Below, piece after piece: positions 34,798 to 43,543 of a stretch of DNA of 64,000 bases (positions are counted from its first letter, which is position 1; each line of letters begins with the position of its first letter). Location: positions 29,533 to 93,532 of the forward strand of contig WBOU01000008.1 of NCBI GenBank assembly GCA_009268125.1, in the 5' to 3' direction. The translations under genes and the position numbers were made by a program. Under the pieces are notes generated by a model, which worked only from the letters and a program-made list of their open reading frames with translations, was not told the DNA's origin and ran no database searches. This stretch comes from Chloroflexia bacterium SDU3-3 (lineage in GTDB: Bacteria > Chloroflexota > Chloroflexia > Chloroflexales > Roseiflexaceae).

Positions 34798-36399
34798 CTA
34801 TTTTACCGCATCCTGGCCCAGCACCACCACGATATCGGCCTGGCTCTCGATGCCCTCGGGCGCGCCCTGGATGTAGCTGGCCCCCAGCAGCCTGGCGATG
34901 GCCCGCGCGGTGGTGGGCTTGCCGCGCATGTCGTAGACCACGGTGCGGGCCTGGCTGGTGGCGGGCGCGTTCCCCGGCGTGGTCACGGCGAACCCGGCAT
35001 CCTCCAGCGTGAAGCTGACCTTGGTGGCCAGCCCGGTCGCATCGGTGGCGTTGAAGACCTGCACACGGGCGTTTTCGGCCTGTGCGTTGGCGGGTGTGGG
35101 CTTGGTAAGCAGCGCCGTCACCGCCGTGTCAAGGCCCTGCTGGCTCCAGAGCAGGTTGTAGTCGATCTCCTGGTAGCTGGGGTCGAGCTCGGGGCTGAGC
35201 CGCACCTGGGCCATGTCGCTGGAGCTGAGGCCGCTGGCGAGCCAGAGCAGGCCCAGCAGCTGGCCGGGGTTGGCGAAGGGCAGCGTGGTGGCCACCGCGC
35301 CGCGCAGGCTCTCGCGCAGCTTGGGCATGGCCAGCGCCAGCCCCACCGGCCCCTTGGCCTTGGCCTCATCCACCATGGCGCGCACCACCTGCTGCTGCCG
35401 TGCGCTGCGCTCGAAGTCGCTGGAGCCGTGGCGGGTGCGGGCGTAGATCAGGGCGCGCTCGCCATCCATGCGCTGCACACCGGGCTGGAAGTCGATGGTC
35501 TGCACGCCGAAATCCTCGGTGGGGTACTCCTCGTCGTGGATGGCGTAGGGCACATCGATCGTCACGCCGCCCAGCGCATCGATGATGCGGGCGAAACCAT
35601 CGAAGTTGATGGTGGCCATATAGTCGATGCGCTGGTTGTGCTTGCCCAGATCCAGCAGCTGCTCGACGGTCTGCGCGGCCAGCGCCATGCCGCCCTCCTG
35701 GGGCGTGGTGCCGGGGCCATACAGCTCCTCGGCGCGGGCGTAGCCCTGGCCATAGGCGATGTTGATCTTGGTCGCGCCAATGTCGAGCAGGTTCACCTGA
35801 GTGTCGCGCGGGATGGAGAGCAGCCCGGCCCAGCGGCCCGCCGTGTCGTAGTGGGCCACGATCAGCGTGTCGCCGCGCACGCCCTCGCCGGGGTAGCCGA
35901 CCCGCTCGTCGGTGCCGACGATCAGGATGTTGGCGCCGCCGCCCAGCGCGAAGCCCGCCGGGCGGACATCGCGCACCACCACCGCGCTGGCCACAGCGCC
36001 CACCTGGCTGTACGCCGCGATCGCGAGCACCACCAGCAGGGCCAGCGCGCCCAGGGCGATGTTGCGCGCCATAGCCCAGCGCGGGTCGGCTGCCCTCCGG
36101 CGGCGCGCCACCTGGGCCCTGGGCAGGGGCCGCGAGGTGACGCTGGCCCTGGCGCTGGGCGCGGCATGTGGGCGCGGCTGCGGCTCGGGGCGCTGGGCAT
36201 GCGGGCGCGGCGCGTCGTCGGGTTGCTCGGCGCGGGCCTGGGGGCGCTGGGCGGGGCGTGGCGAGCCAGCCGGCCTGGCGGCGCGGGCCTGGGGCCTGGG
36301 GCGCGGCTCGGGCCGTGGCTCGGGCTGGGCCTTGGTCGTGGGGATGGTCTTATCGGTGTAGGCCGCTGGCTTGGGGTCGCGGCTATTGTTTTCGCTCAT
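34798..36399 (-). CDS. LytR-CpsA-Psr (LCP) family protein with LytR_C domain
   Basis: A 533-residue membrane protein. The first 105 residues are cytoplasmic and extremely rich in Pro, Arg, Ala and Gln; one membrane helix lies near 111-130. The LCP domain (about 160-310) shows ILIVGTDERVGYPGEGVRGDTLIV, LSIPRDTQVNL and the arginine-rich YARTRHGSSDFERSARQQQ. The end (about 445-533) is a LytR_C domain. LCP enzymes transfer undecaprenyl-linked glycopolymers to peptidoglycan or proteins. No glycopolymer genes are adjacent. The basic N-terminal tail is unusually long. Confidence 0.93.
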   Translation of the reverse strand: MSENNSRDPKPAAYTDKTIPTTKAQPEPRPEPRPRPQARAARPAGSPRPAQRPQARAEQPDDAPRPHAQRPEPQPRPHAAPSARASVTSRPLPRAQVARRRRAADPRWAMARNIALGALALLVVLAIAAYSQVGAVASAVVVRDVRPAGFALGGGANILIVGTDERVGYPGEGVRGDTLIVAHYDTAGRWAGLLSIPRDTQVNLLDIGATKINIAYGQGYARAEELYGPGTTPQEGGMALAAQTVEQLLDLGKHNQRIDYMATINFDGFARIIDALGGVTIDVPYAIHDEEYPTEDFGVQTIDFQPGVQRMDGERALIYARTRHGSSDFERSARQQQVVRAMVDEAKAKGPVGLALAMPKLRESLRGAVATTLPFANPGQLLGLLWLASGLSSSDMAQVRLSPELDPSYQEIDYNLLWSQQGLDTAVTALLTKPTPANAQAENARVQVFNATDATGLATKVSFTLEDAGFAVTTPGNAPATSQARTVVYDMRGKPTTARAIARLLGASYIQGAPEGIESQADIVVVLGQDAVK

Positions 36400-36578
36400 G
36401 GTGCTCTCTATCTGATTGTGATGCGGATTTCAGTATAGCATGCCCCGGCCCGCCATGCCTGATGCTGGCCTGATGTGGGCGTGAGGTCGCGATCTAGCAG
36501 AGCGTGGCACGGCATTTGCTTTACAAGGGAACCAGAGACGCAACGCGCGTAGGCGCACGATTAACAAGGAGTATCATC

Positions 36579-36854
36579 ATGATTAACTTCATCCTGTGGC
36601 TGCTGTTCGGCGCTCTGGTCGGCTGGCTGGCGAGCCTGGTGATGCGCACCGATGCCCAGCAGGGCGCGCTGCTCAATATCGTGGTCGGTATTGTGGGCGC
36701 GTTTATCGGCGGTATCATCTTTACGATCATCCCTGGCTCGAATGTCAATATTAACGATGGGAACTTCAGCCTTTGGTCGCTGATCGTCTCGTTCATCGGC
36801 GCGATCGTGCTGCTGGGCATCGTGAATATGTTCAACCGTGGGCGCGTGCGCTAG
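36579..36854 (+). CDS. GlsB/YeaQ/YmgE family small membrane protein
   Basis: A 91-residue protein with three membrane segments: MINFILWLLFGALVGWLASL, then NIVVGIVGAFIGGIIF and LIVSFIGAIVLLGIVNM. This is the transglycosylase-associated (GlsB/YeaQ) pattern. AAGGAG precedes the ATG. It is monocistronic and ends in a strong terminator. The molecular function is unknown; homologues are often stress-induced. Confidence 0.9.
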   Translation: MINFILWLLFGALVGWLASLVMRTDAQQGALLNIVVGIVGAFIGGIIFTIIPGSNVNINDGNFSLWSLIVSFIGAIVLLGIVNMFNRGRVR

Positions 36855-36887
36855 CTGCGGCGATAGTCTAAGAGCGATATGTGTCGA

Positions 36888-36917
36888 GGGCCTGGGATCT
36901 GATCCCGGGCCCTTTTT
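36888..36917 (+). terminator. Terminator after the YeaQ-like gene
   Basis: GGGCCTGGGATC pairs with GATCCCGGGCCC with one mismatch and is followed by TTTTT, a textbook intrinsic terminator. Confidence 0.92.
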
Positions 36918-37038
36918 ACGTCTCTACGAAGCCGCGCCGTTTTTGCGGCGCGGTATGTTATAGGGTGTTGGATGGGCTAGGGTATACTGGTGAAATATGC
37001 GACCGTTCCGATCATCCCTAGTCAAGTAAGGTAGTGCT

Positions 37039-38025
37039 ATGGCAGAGACGAGCAGGAAGACCAGCCACCCTTCCTATCATGATAGCGCGGCGTCGGCACC
37101 GCAGGCCTTCGCAGGGTCGAGGCGCAAGCCCAATGTGCCCGGCGATGTGGTGATCTCGTGCCGCTGGCTGGCCGCTGGCGGCATCGGCGCGCTGGCGGGG
37201 GCGCTGCTGGTGCTGGCCTTCGGCTGGCCTGCCGTGGCGCTGCTGGGGGCGCTGGCCGCGCTGGCCGGGGGCTACGCCATGCTGGTCGAGCCATACCTGC
37301 CAGTGCTGACGCGCCAGACCTTTGTATTGCCCGATCTGCCCGCCGCGCTCGATGGTCTGCGCATCGGCCACCTCTCCGATGCGCACATCGGCGCGCGTGG
37401 TGCCGAGCAGAATCTGCGCTGGGCTATCGCGCAGATGCGGCGCGAGCAGCCCGAGCTGGTGGCCTTCACCGGCGACTTCATCCACGAGCCGCCCACGGTG
37501 CACCTGGTCTCCGGGCTGCTGCGCGACCTGAGCGCGCCGCTGGGCGTCTACGCCATCCCTGGCAACCACGACTACTGGGAGAGCGTGACGGCGCTGCGGG
37601 TGGCCCTAGGCGACTGCGGCATCCCGCTGCTGATGAACGAGCACCGCCGCATCACTTGGCGCGGCGGCGAGCTGTGGCTGGTGGGCACCGACGACGTGTG
37701 GGATGGCACGCCCGACCTGGATGCGGCGCTGGCTGGCGTGCCCGCCGATGGATTCAAGCTGCTGCTGGCCCACACCCCCCACGACGCCCCCGCCGCCGCC
37801 AGCCGCGGCGTCGCCCTGCAGCTCTCGGGCCACACCCACGGCGGCCATATGCGGCTGCCGCTGCTCGGCCCCTTCGCCACCCCGCGCTACACCGATGCCT
37901 ATGTGGGCGGGCGCTATCAGGTCGGGCAGCTGTGGCTGTACGTCTCGCGCGGGCTGAGCGGCATGGGTATCCGCCTAGGCTGCCGCCCCGAGGCCACGAT
38001 TATCACGCTGCGCCGCGCTGGCTAG
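37039..38025 (+). CDS. Membrane-associated metallophosphoesterase (YkuE/YaeI-like)
   Basis: A 328-residue protein with two N-terminal membrane segments (about 42-62 and 65-80). The calcineurin-like phosphoesterase motifs are in order: HLSDAHIG, FTGDFI, IPGNHDYW, LAHTPHD and SGHTHGGH, giving all dimetal ligands. Homologues act on phospholipid or UDP-sugar-lipid phosphodiesters; the substrate here is unknown. AAGG precedes the start. The gene appears monocistronic. Confidence 0.9.
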   Translation: MAETSRKTSHPSYHDSAASAPQAFAGSRRKPNVPGDVVISCRWLAAGGIGALAGALLVLAFGWPAVALLGALAALAGGYAMLVEPYLPVLTRQTFVLPDLPAALDGLRIGHLSDAHIGARGAEQNLRWAIAQMRREQPELVAFTGDFIHEPPTVHLVSGLLRDLSAPLGVYAIPGNHDYWESVTALRVALGDCGIPLLMNEHRRITWRGGELWLVGTDDVWDGTPDLDAALAGVPADGFKLLLAHTPHDAPAAASRGVALQLSGHTHGGHMRLPLLGPFATPRYTDAYVGGRYQVGQLWLYVSRGLSGMGIRLGCRPEATIITLRRAG

Positions 38026-38071
38026 CGCCCCCGAGCCGGGCATTTTGCTATGAACCTGATCGCTTGCGTGG

Positions 38072-38101
38072 TTGACCGCGGCCTTATGCATCCACTATAC
38101 T
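38072..38101 (+). promoter_or_regulatory. Promoter upstream of the 172-residue protein
   Basis: TTGACC (38072-38077) and TATACT (38096-38101) are 18 bases apart, giving a leader of about 140 bases before the ATG at 38247. Confidence 0.65.
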
Positions 38102-38246
38102 TTGGGCGATGGCGGCGCTGGCCGCCGCGCAGCTTGTTGCTGCACAACAATCACGCTACCGCGCTGCCTCTGCCCTTTTTCACCCTGCTTTTCCTGCGCT
38201 TTTTTGGCAGAGCGTTAGCCTGCGGTATGTTTATGAGGAGGCACCC

Positions 38247-38765
38247 ATGATCAGCGAGAGCGAGATCAGCCAAGCGATCGAGCATGTGTTCAGCATTGGC
38301 CTCGCGACAGCCAATGAGCGCGAGCTGCTGCGCCAGCTTGACGCCGAGCTACAGCAGCAGACCCACGCCCAGGCGCTGGTGCTCGATGGCAGCCCGCCTG
38401 ACCCATGGGTGCTTGGCGGCGATGCGGGCGGCGGCTTCGGGCCGATGGCCCAGCGCTTCCTCAACTTCTACTCGGCTGCCATCCACCGCGAGATCTGCGA
38501 CCCCACCACCCCCGGCCTGAAGGATAGCTACCGCACCCTGATGGGCGGCGTCGACCTCCCCGACCGCGTCAAGGCGCTGGTGCCCGCCATCCTGGCGGCG
38601 CTCGGCGCCACGGCCTCGCTGGTCACGCCCTCGGTGATCGCCGTGATCGTGGCGCTCTGGCTGGTTCGCGTGGGCCTCGACCACTGGTGTGCCCTGCCGC
38701 AGGCCGCCGCGCCCGCCGCTGGCGCGGATGTTGCGGTACCTCCAACCGATGCGCCGGTCGTCTGA
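38247..38765 (+). CDS. Hypothetical membrane-anchored protein
   Basis: A 172-residue protein I do not recognise. The N-terminal 115 residues are soluble and mainly helical (ESEISQAIEHVFSIG...NERELLRQLDAEL), with a Gly-rich turn GGDAGGGFG; a hydrophobic segment near 118-145 (VPAILAALGATASLV...VIAVIVALWLV) follows, then a short Ala/Pro tail. The start has GAGGAG upstream, and a good promoter lies 146 bp before. The upstream extension of the frame is unlike protein. No neighbour explains it; an MBL hydrolase gene follows after 111 bp. Confidence 0.7.
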   Translation: MISESEISQAIEHVFSIGLATANERELLRQLDAELQQQTHAQALVLDGSPPDPWVLGGDAGGGFGPMAQRFLNFYSAAIHREICDPTTPGLKDSYRTLMGGVDLPDRVKALVPAILAALGATASLVTPSVIAVIVALWLVRVGLDHWCALPQAAAPAAGADVAVPPTDAPVV

Positions 38766-38876
38766 CCCTTCGCTGCCGATATCTCGCTGGCCGATCTCCT
38801 GCGCTGCTCGTACCGCCTCTGGTGCGGGCTGCGCCTTTTTTGCCCTTGCTACAGCATCTAGGGAAGGGAGATAGCA

Positions 38877-39782
38877 ATGACATCCGAGCTTCAGCACATC
38901 CAGGGACGGGTTTTTTTTATCGCGGGCAGCAATAATTTGGGGGTGATCGCCACCGATAGCCGCGAGGCGCTGGTTATTGATACGGGGATAGATAAGGACA
39001 CTGGGCGGGCTATCCGCAAGGCGCTGGATGCCCAGGGCCTGCGGCTGCGCGCGATCATCAACACCCACCACCACGCCGACCATATCGGCGGCAACGAGTA
39101 CCTGCTAAACGCCTACCCCGATGCCGAGGTTTTTGCGCCTCGGGACGAGGCCGCCCTGATCGAGCAGCCCGAGCTAGAGCCGATCTACCTGAGCCTGGGG
39201 GCCGCGCCGGTGGCCGAGCTGCGCACCAAGTGGCTGATGGCCAAGCCCACCGCCCATGTGCGCCGCTTCGAACCGGCGGGGACGCTGGATGTGGCGGGCG
39301 TATCGCTGGATGTGATCCCGCTTGAGGGCCATAGCATCGGCCAGGTCGGCCTGGCGCTGGATGGGGTCTGCTTCGCCGCCGACAGCTTGTTTGGCGGGGC
39401 CACCCTGGAGCGCCACGGCGTGCCCTTTGCTCACCATATCGGCCAGCAGCTGGCCAGCCTGGCGCGCCTGTCCGACCGCCCCGAGGACTTCTTCCTGCCA
39501 GGCCACGGCGGGCTGACCGCGCGTGCCGATCTGGCCGCCCTCATCCAGCAGAACCGCGCGGCGGTTGAGCGCGCCACATCCTATGTGCGCATGGCCCTGC
39601 GCGACCCAGCGCCGATCAACATGATCGCGAGCCGCGTGCAGCGCGCGTATGATAAAATCTTCACGACCATGCCGCAGTACATGATCTTTCTTTCCGCCAT
39701 CAGTGCCCACCTCGCCCATCTGGCCGAGCAGGGTGCGGCCCATGTAGTGATCACAGGGGAGGGTGCGATCTGGGGCATCTAG
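38877..39782 (+). CDS. MBL-fold metallo-hydrolase
   Basis: A 301-residue metallo-beta-lactamase-fold hydrolase. The dinuclear zinc motif NTHHHADHIGG is near residues 62-72, with further ligands in LEGHSIGQVG, FAADSLF and LPGHGG. The C-terminal 80 residues are helical and contain no recognised domain. GGGAG precedes the start. Substrate is unknown; the fold covers thioesterases, lactonases and others. A thioesterase gene begins 25 bp after its stop. Confidence 0.88.
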   Translation: MTSELQHIQGRVFFIAGSNNLGVIATDSREALVIDTGIDKDTGRAIRKALDAQGLRLRAIINTHHHADHIGGNEYLLNAYPDAEVFAPRDEAALIEQPELEPIYLSLGAAPVAELRTKWLMAKPTAHVRRFEPAGTLDVAGVSLDVIPLEGHSIGQVGLALDGVCFAADSLFGGATLERHGVPFAHHIGQQLASLARLSDRPEDFFLPGHGGLTARADLAALIQQNRAAVERATSYVRMALRDPAPINMIASRVQRAYDKIFTTMPQYMIFLSAISAHLAHLAEQGAAHVVITGEGAIWGI

Positions 39783-39807
39783 CGCCATCGCGCCGAGATA
39801 CTTTTTC

Positions 39808-40218
39808 ATGGAACGTCTACAAACCTATGTCGAATCGCAGGTGCAGGTGCGCTACGCCGAGACCGACGCGATGGGGATCGTTCACCATTCGAGCTATGTG
39901 GTCTGGCTAGAGGTGGGGCGCACCGAGCTGATGCGCGCGCGCGGGCTGAGCTACCGCGAGTTCGAGGAGCGCGGCCTGCTGATCGTGCTGAGCGACCTGC
40001 AGGTGCGCTACCACGCCCCGGCAAAATACGATGATACCGTTACCATACACACCAGCCCCTCCGACGTGCGCAGCCGCCAGTTTAGCTTCGACTATGTCGG
40101 CAGCCACGCCGCCAGCGGGGCCAGGCTGTTCAGCGCCCGCACCACCCATATGGTGATCGACCGCGAAACCCGCCGCCCGGTGCGCCTGCCCGAGTACCTG
40201 CTAGAGCTGCTTGGCTAA
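39808..40218 (+). CDS. Acyl-CoA thioesterase (YbgC/4HBT hotdog family)
   Basis: A 136-residue hotdog-fold protein. The 4HBT signature VRYAETDAMGIVHHSSYVVW carries the catalytic Asp (YAETDAMG) as in YbgC/FadM-type thioesterases. It should hydrolyse an acyl-CoA; the chain length is not predictable. The start at MERLQTY was chosen; the frame is open 15 codons further but overlaps the end of the MBL gene. A terminator follows. Confidence 0.9.
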   Translation: MERLQTYVESQVQVRYAETDAMGIVHHSSYVVWLEVGRTELMRARGLSYREFEERGLLIVLSDLQVRYHAPAKYDDTVTIHTSPSDVRSRQFSFDYVGSHAASGARLFSARTTHMVIDRETRRPVRLPEYLLELLG

Positions 40219-40241
40219 CCTGCTCTGCCGCATAGCAATGC

Positions 40242-40278
40242 GCGAGAGCTGCCATTCCGCTGGCGGCTCTCGCCTTTT
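40242..40278 (+). terminator. Terminator after the thioesterase gene
   Basis: GCGAGAGCTGCCA (40242-40254) pairs with TGGCGGCTCTCGC (40261-40273), one wobble, and CTTTTC follows. Confidence 0.85.
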
Positions 40279-40298
40279 CTGATGCGGGCAGCCGCAAC

Positions 40299-40326
40299 AT
40301 GACAGCCCGTGGTTTGCTGGTACAAT
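40299..40326 (+). promoter_or_regulatory. Promoter of the universal stress protein gene
   Basis: ATGACA (40299-40304) and TACAAT (40321-40326) are 16 bases apart, one and one mismatches from consensus, about 100 bp before the start codon. Confidence 0.5.
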
Positions 40327-40424
40327 GGTAGAAGATGGCACACATGATCGCACAATATCCTGGCCTGCGCACCCCTTGCTGTGTGGGGTTGGCGCGGGGA
40401 TGATTGTGTGATAGCGTTTTACCG

Positions 40425-41219
40425 ATGCGTATTCTGATTTACGTCGGCCCGGCACCGTCGCGCGAGCTGGTGCTGCAGATCTGCAAGCCCATCGTGCGGC
40501 AGGTCGCCACATCGCTCACCCTTGTCACCTCGGCCTGCCCCAGCGAGCGCGAGCTGCTGTACGATGCGCAGCGCCGCCTCGCGCCGCCCGCCGGGATGGA
40601 GGTGGCTCAGCGCGCGCTGGCCGAGACAGCCCAGGCGGCCATCCTTGCGGCCTCGCGCGAGCACGCCTACGACCTGGTGATCTTCGGGCGGCTGCAGAGC
40701 ACGGCCAGCCGCCTGATGCCCGAGTCGCAGAGCAAGGCCACCGCCCAGCGGCTGGAGCCAGCGGTGCTGCGCGTGCACGGCTCGGCCCGCCCGCTGCGGC
40801 GCGTGCTGGTGGCCAGCGGCGGCGACGACCACACCTTTGAAGATATCGCGATCGCGGCCCGGCTGGCCCGCCCGCTGGGGGCCTCGGTGACGCTGCTGCA
40901 CGTGATGTCGCCGCACTCACAGCTGGTCAGCAGCTTCCCACAGCTGTTCGCCGATGCGCTTGAGGAGGCCCGCACCAGCGAGGCGCGGGTGATCCGCGAT
41001 GCCGCCCAGTGGCTCAGCAGCCAGGGCGTGCCCACCCAGGTCAAGGGCCGCGTGGGCCTGGTGATCGACGAGATCATGGCCGAGCTGCGGGTAGGCAGCT
41101 ACGACCTGCTGGTGATCGGCGCGCACCGGGCGGTCAGCGCGCTCGACCAGATCATGCTGGAGGATGTGACGGGAGATCTGCTGGATATTAGCCCGCTGCC
41201 AGTGCTGCTGGTGAAGTAG
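40425..41219 (+). CDS. Universal stress protein (UspA) domain protein
   Basis: A 264-residue protein with two UspA-like halves. The second is clear: RRVLVASGGDDHTFEDIAIAARLARPLGASVTLLHVM and, at the end, DLLVIGAHRAVSAL...DISPLPVLLVK. The first half (ILIYVGPAPSRELVLQICKPI) is degenerate. The usual G-2x-G-9x-G ATP-binding motif is not obvious, so it may not bind ATP. The ATG at 40425 is preferred over an upstream TTG. It ends 29 bp before def, so the two may be co-transcribed. Confidence 0.82.
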   Translation: MRILIYVGPAPSRELVLQICKPIVRQVATSLTLVTSACPSERELLYDAQRRLAPPAGMEVAQRALAETAQAAILAASREHAYDLVIFGRLQSTASRLMPESQSKATAQRLEPAVLRVHGSARPLRRVLVASGGDDHTFEDIAIAARLARPLGASVTLLHVMSPHSQLVSSFPQLFADALEEARTSEARVIRDAAQWLSSQGVPTQVKGRVGLVIDEIMAELRVGSYDLLVIGAHRAVSALDQIMLEDVTGDLLDISPLPVLLVK

Positions 41220-41248
41220 CGCGGTGCGGGCTGCAAGAGGAGACCACG

Positions 41249-41794
41249 ATGGCCCTGCGCCGGATTCTGCGGATCGATGACCCCAACGACAATAAGGTGC
41301 TGAAGTCGCGCTCGCACCCGGTGAAGCTGCCCAACCCCGCGCTGCGCGCGCTGGCCGAGGATATGTTCGAGACCATGGAGGCTGCCAACGGCGCTGGCCT
41401 CGCCGCCCCGCAGATCGGCCTGCTGCAGCGCATGGCCGTGATCGGCTTTGGCCAGAAGACCGCCACGCTGCCCGATGGCAGCGAGGTGGTGACCCGGCCT
41501 GCGGCGCACTACGTGCTGATCAACCCACAGATCGTGAAGGCCAGCCCGGTCAAAGAGAAGATCATGGATGGCTGCCTGAGCCTGCCCGGCTGGTATGGCG
41601 AGGTGGAGCGTGCCACCTGGGTGACGGTGGACTACCTCGATCTGGATGGCCGCCCGCAGCGCATCCGCAAGGCCACCGGCATGCTCTCCTGGGCGCTCCA
41701 GCACGAGATCGATCACCTGAACGGCGTGCTGTTCACCGAGCACCTGCGCGATCTTTCCACGCTCAAGTTTTACGGCACTGAAGAGGATGCCTAG
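41249..41794 (+). CDS. def: Peptide deformylase
   Basis: A 181-residue enzyme removing the N-formyl group from nascent proteins. The three motifs are GAGLAAPQIG, DGCLSLPG (the usual EGCLS with Asp for Glu) and QHEIDHLNG, giving Cys and two His as metal ligands and the catalytic Glu. A loop of about ten residues (GQKTATLPDGSEV) is inserted after the first motif. Its stop overlaps the stop of the converging gene at 41791-42765 by four bases (CTAG). Confidence 0.95.
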   Translation: MALRRILRIDDPNDNKVLKSRSHPVKLPNPALRALAEDMFETMEAANGAGLAAPQIGLLQRMAVIGFGQKTATLPDGSEVVTRPAAHYVLINPQIVKASPVKEKIMDGCLSLPGWYGEVERATWVTVDYLDLDGRPQRIRKATGMLSWALQHEIDHLNGVLFTEHLRDLSTLKFYGTEEDA

Positions 41795-42765
41795 CGGCTT
41801 CCCCAGCGCTGGCGCACCAGCTCGGCCAGCACCTGGCCGAGCGCCTCGGCAGAGGGAGCGCGGGCGATCTGGCTGGGCAGGAAGGGCTGTAGGCGCTCTA
41901 CATAGGGCAGCTGCATATTGACCGCGCCCTGCTCGGCCACCAGCAGCGGTAGGGCCGCCGCCCGCAGCGGCTCGTCGGCATCCAGCGCGGCATCCAGCCT
42001 GGGCGGCGCACCGAGCAGCGCTGCCAGCGCGCAGCTGCCAAATGCCAGCCCCCGCGCGAGCATGTCGGCGGGGGCCAGGTCGATGATGGCGATCTCGGCG
42101 TCGGGGTTGGCCAGCAGGGCGCGGCACTGGTCGAAGCTGGCCGCCGTGGCCCAGACCGCCCGCCAGCCGCCTCGCGCCAGTTCATCCGCCAGCCCGCGCG
42201 CGAGCGTCGCCGCGCCGCAGGTGGCCACCAATGGTATGCCCCCCGCCCCCCGCCACGGGCCAGCCATCCCCGCGCCCGACGCGAGGTCGGCCAGCGCCAC
42301 GGCTCGCCCGCGCGCCCCATAGCCGAACTGGATCTGCCCATCGGCGCGCTGAAAGGTGGGGATGCCGCGCACGCTGGCCTCGGCCATGGCCTGGATCGCG
42401 CCGATAGGCAGCCGCAGCGCCGCCACGCGCTCCTGCAGCAGCAGCATCTGGTCGTCGTCATCCCAGCCGCCGTCGCCCGCCTCGTGGGCATCCAGGCCGT
42501 CGAGCAGGTAGCCGAGCAGCGCCGCGCCCAGCTGCGGGGTGGGCGTCTCGAACCACACCTGGGTGGCCAGCCCGCCTGGCGCGGGTGCGCTGGCGATCTG
42601 CAGCGCGGCGATGGTGAGGCCAGCGCGCTGCACGCCGTTGCGCAGGCCGTTGCGCAGCGCCGCGCCGATATCGCGCGGGGCGATGGCGTGCAGCAGCACG
42701 CCGGGGCGCGGGCCAGCGATGTTGGGGCCGTCGAAGCACAGCATTCGGATGCGCTGGATGGGCAT
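41791..42765 (-). CDS. Cyanophycin-synthetase-like protein lacking the ATP-grasp domain, probably non-catalytic
   Basis: A 324-residue protein. Several segments resemble landmarks of cyanophycin synthetase (CphA) in the right order: FDGPNIAGPRPG (residues 11-22), RGIPTFQRADGQIQFGYG (133-150; CphA has a GIP...LVQLGYG segment), GIPLVATCGAATLARG (176-191, where CphA has the Mur-ligase P-loop GTNGKTTT) and LANPDAEIAIIDLAPADMLARGLAF (218-242; CphA has a DP...AVLETARGGILRRGLGF segment). Only about 25 residues separate the second and third, where CphA has a whole ATP-grasp domain. The P-loop lysine and Ser/Thr are missing. This comparison is from memory. A regulatory or vestigial role is possible. 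Confidence 0.5.
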   Translation of the reverse strand: MPIQRIRMLCFDGPNIAGPRPGVLLHAIAPRDIGAALRNGLRNGVQRAGLTIAALQIASAPAPGGLATQVWFETPTPQLGAALLGYLLDGLDAHEAGDGGWDDDDQMLLLQERVAALRLPIGAIQAMAEASVRGIPTFQRADGQIQFGYGARGRAVALADLASGAGMAGPWRGAGGIPLVATCGAATLARGLADELARGGWRAVWATAASFDQCRALLANPDAEIAIIDLAPADMLARGLAFGSCALAALLGAPPRLDAALDADEPLRAAALPLLVAEQGAVNMQLPYVERLQPFLPSQIARAPSAEALGQVLAELVRQRWGSR

Positions 42766-42788
42766 AGGGGTTCCGATCTTTTGGGGGG

Positions 42789-43514
42789 ATGATGACCTAC
42801 CACGATCTGCACGCGCCGATGATACCAGCCATCGCCGCCCTGCTGCAAGCGCGCCCTGCGGCCTGCGAGCGCCCGTGGGTGCTGGATCTGGCCAGCGGCG
42901 CAGGCGAGAAGCTGGGCCTGATCCGTGCGGCCTATGGCCCTGGCGCGCGTGTGATCGCGCTGGATGTGGATGCGGGCGCGCTGCGTGGCCTTGGCCCAGG
43001 CGCGCTGGCCGCCGACGCCCACGCGCTGCCGCTGGCCGAGGGCAGCCTGGATGTGGCGGTGTGCATCGCCGCGTTTGGCCTATTTGCCCGGCCCGCCCTG
43101 GCGGCGCGCGAGCTGCACCGCGTGCTGCGGCCTGGCGGCGCAGCGCTGGTGATCACCGCCGAGCAGCGCTGGGCCGCTGTCACGCGCTGGCCTGGGGCGC
43201 TGGCGGGGCACGTGGGCGCGGCGCTGCCCCAGGCCCACCCCGACCACGCCGCGCCAGCCCAGGCCCTAGCCGTGGCGGGCGGCTTCGCCGGCCACCGGGC
43301 CTACGCGCTGGCTGCTGATCTGGCCCCCGAGCCGCACGCGGCGGCGCTGGCCCTGCTGGGCTGGGCCGAGATCGCCCCGCTGCTGGCCGCCCCGCTGCCG
43401 CCAGCGCTGGCCGCCGCCTGCGATCTGGCCCAGCGGGAAGCCGAGATCGAGCTGATCGAGGTGCTGCTGGCCGCCTGGCTTCTTCGGGGCGCAGGCGCGA
43501 TTTGCAATTCCTAA
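42789..43514 (+). CDS. Class I SAM-dependent methyltransferase
   Basis: A 241-residue methyltransferase of the UbiE/Methyltransf_11 type. Motif I is VLDLASGAGEKLGL, the acidic residue that binds the ribose is in VIALDVDAGAL, and motifs II-IV are DAHALPLAEGSLDVAVC and ELHRVLRPGGAALV. The C-terminal 90 residues are helical. It diverges from the CphA-like gene with a 23-bp gap. The substrate is unknown. The tRNA-Gly promoter begins inside its last codons. Confidence 0.85.
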   Translation: MMTYHDLHAPMIPAIAALLQARPAACERPWVLDLASGAGEKLGLIRAAYGPGARVIALDVDAGALRGLGPGALAADAHALPLAEGSLDVAVCIAAFGLFARPALAARELHRVLRPGGAALVITAEQRWAAVTRWPGALAGHVGAALPQAHPDHAAPAQALAVAGGFAGHRAYALAADLAPEPHAAALALLGWAEIAPLLAAPLPPALAAACDLAQREAEIELIEVLLAAWLLRGAGAICNS

Positions 43515-43530
43515 AGACCTATGGTATACT
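43502..43530 (+). promoter_or_regulatory. Promoter of the tRNA-Gly pair
   Basis: TTGCAA (43502-43507) and TATACT (43525-43530) are 17 bases apart; transcription would start a few bases before the first tRNA. The -35 lies within the end of the methyltransferase gene. Confidence 0.8.
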
Positions 43531-43543
43531 GCGCCACGTCGAT

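Noticed and set aside
37158..38075. Second large plus-strand frame over the metallophosphoesterase
   Set aside because: It is a +2 shadow of the gene with all phosphoesterase motifs and has no recognisable domain.
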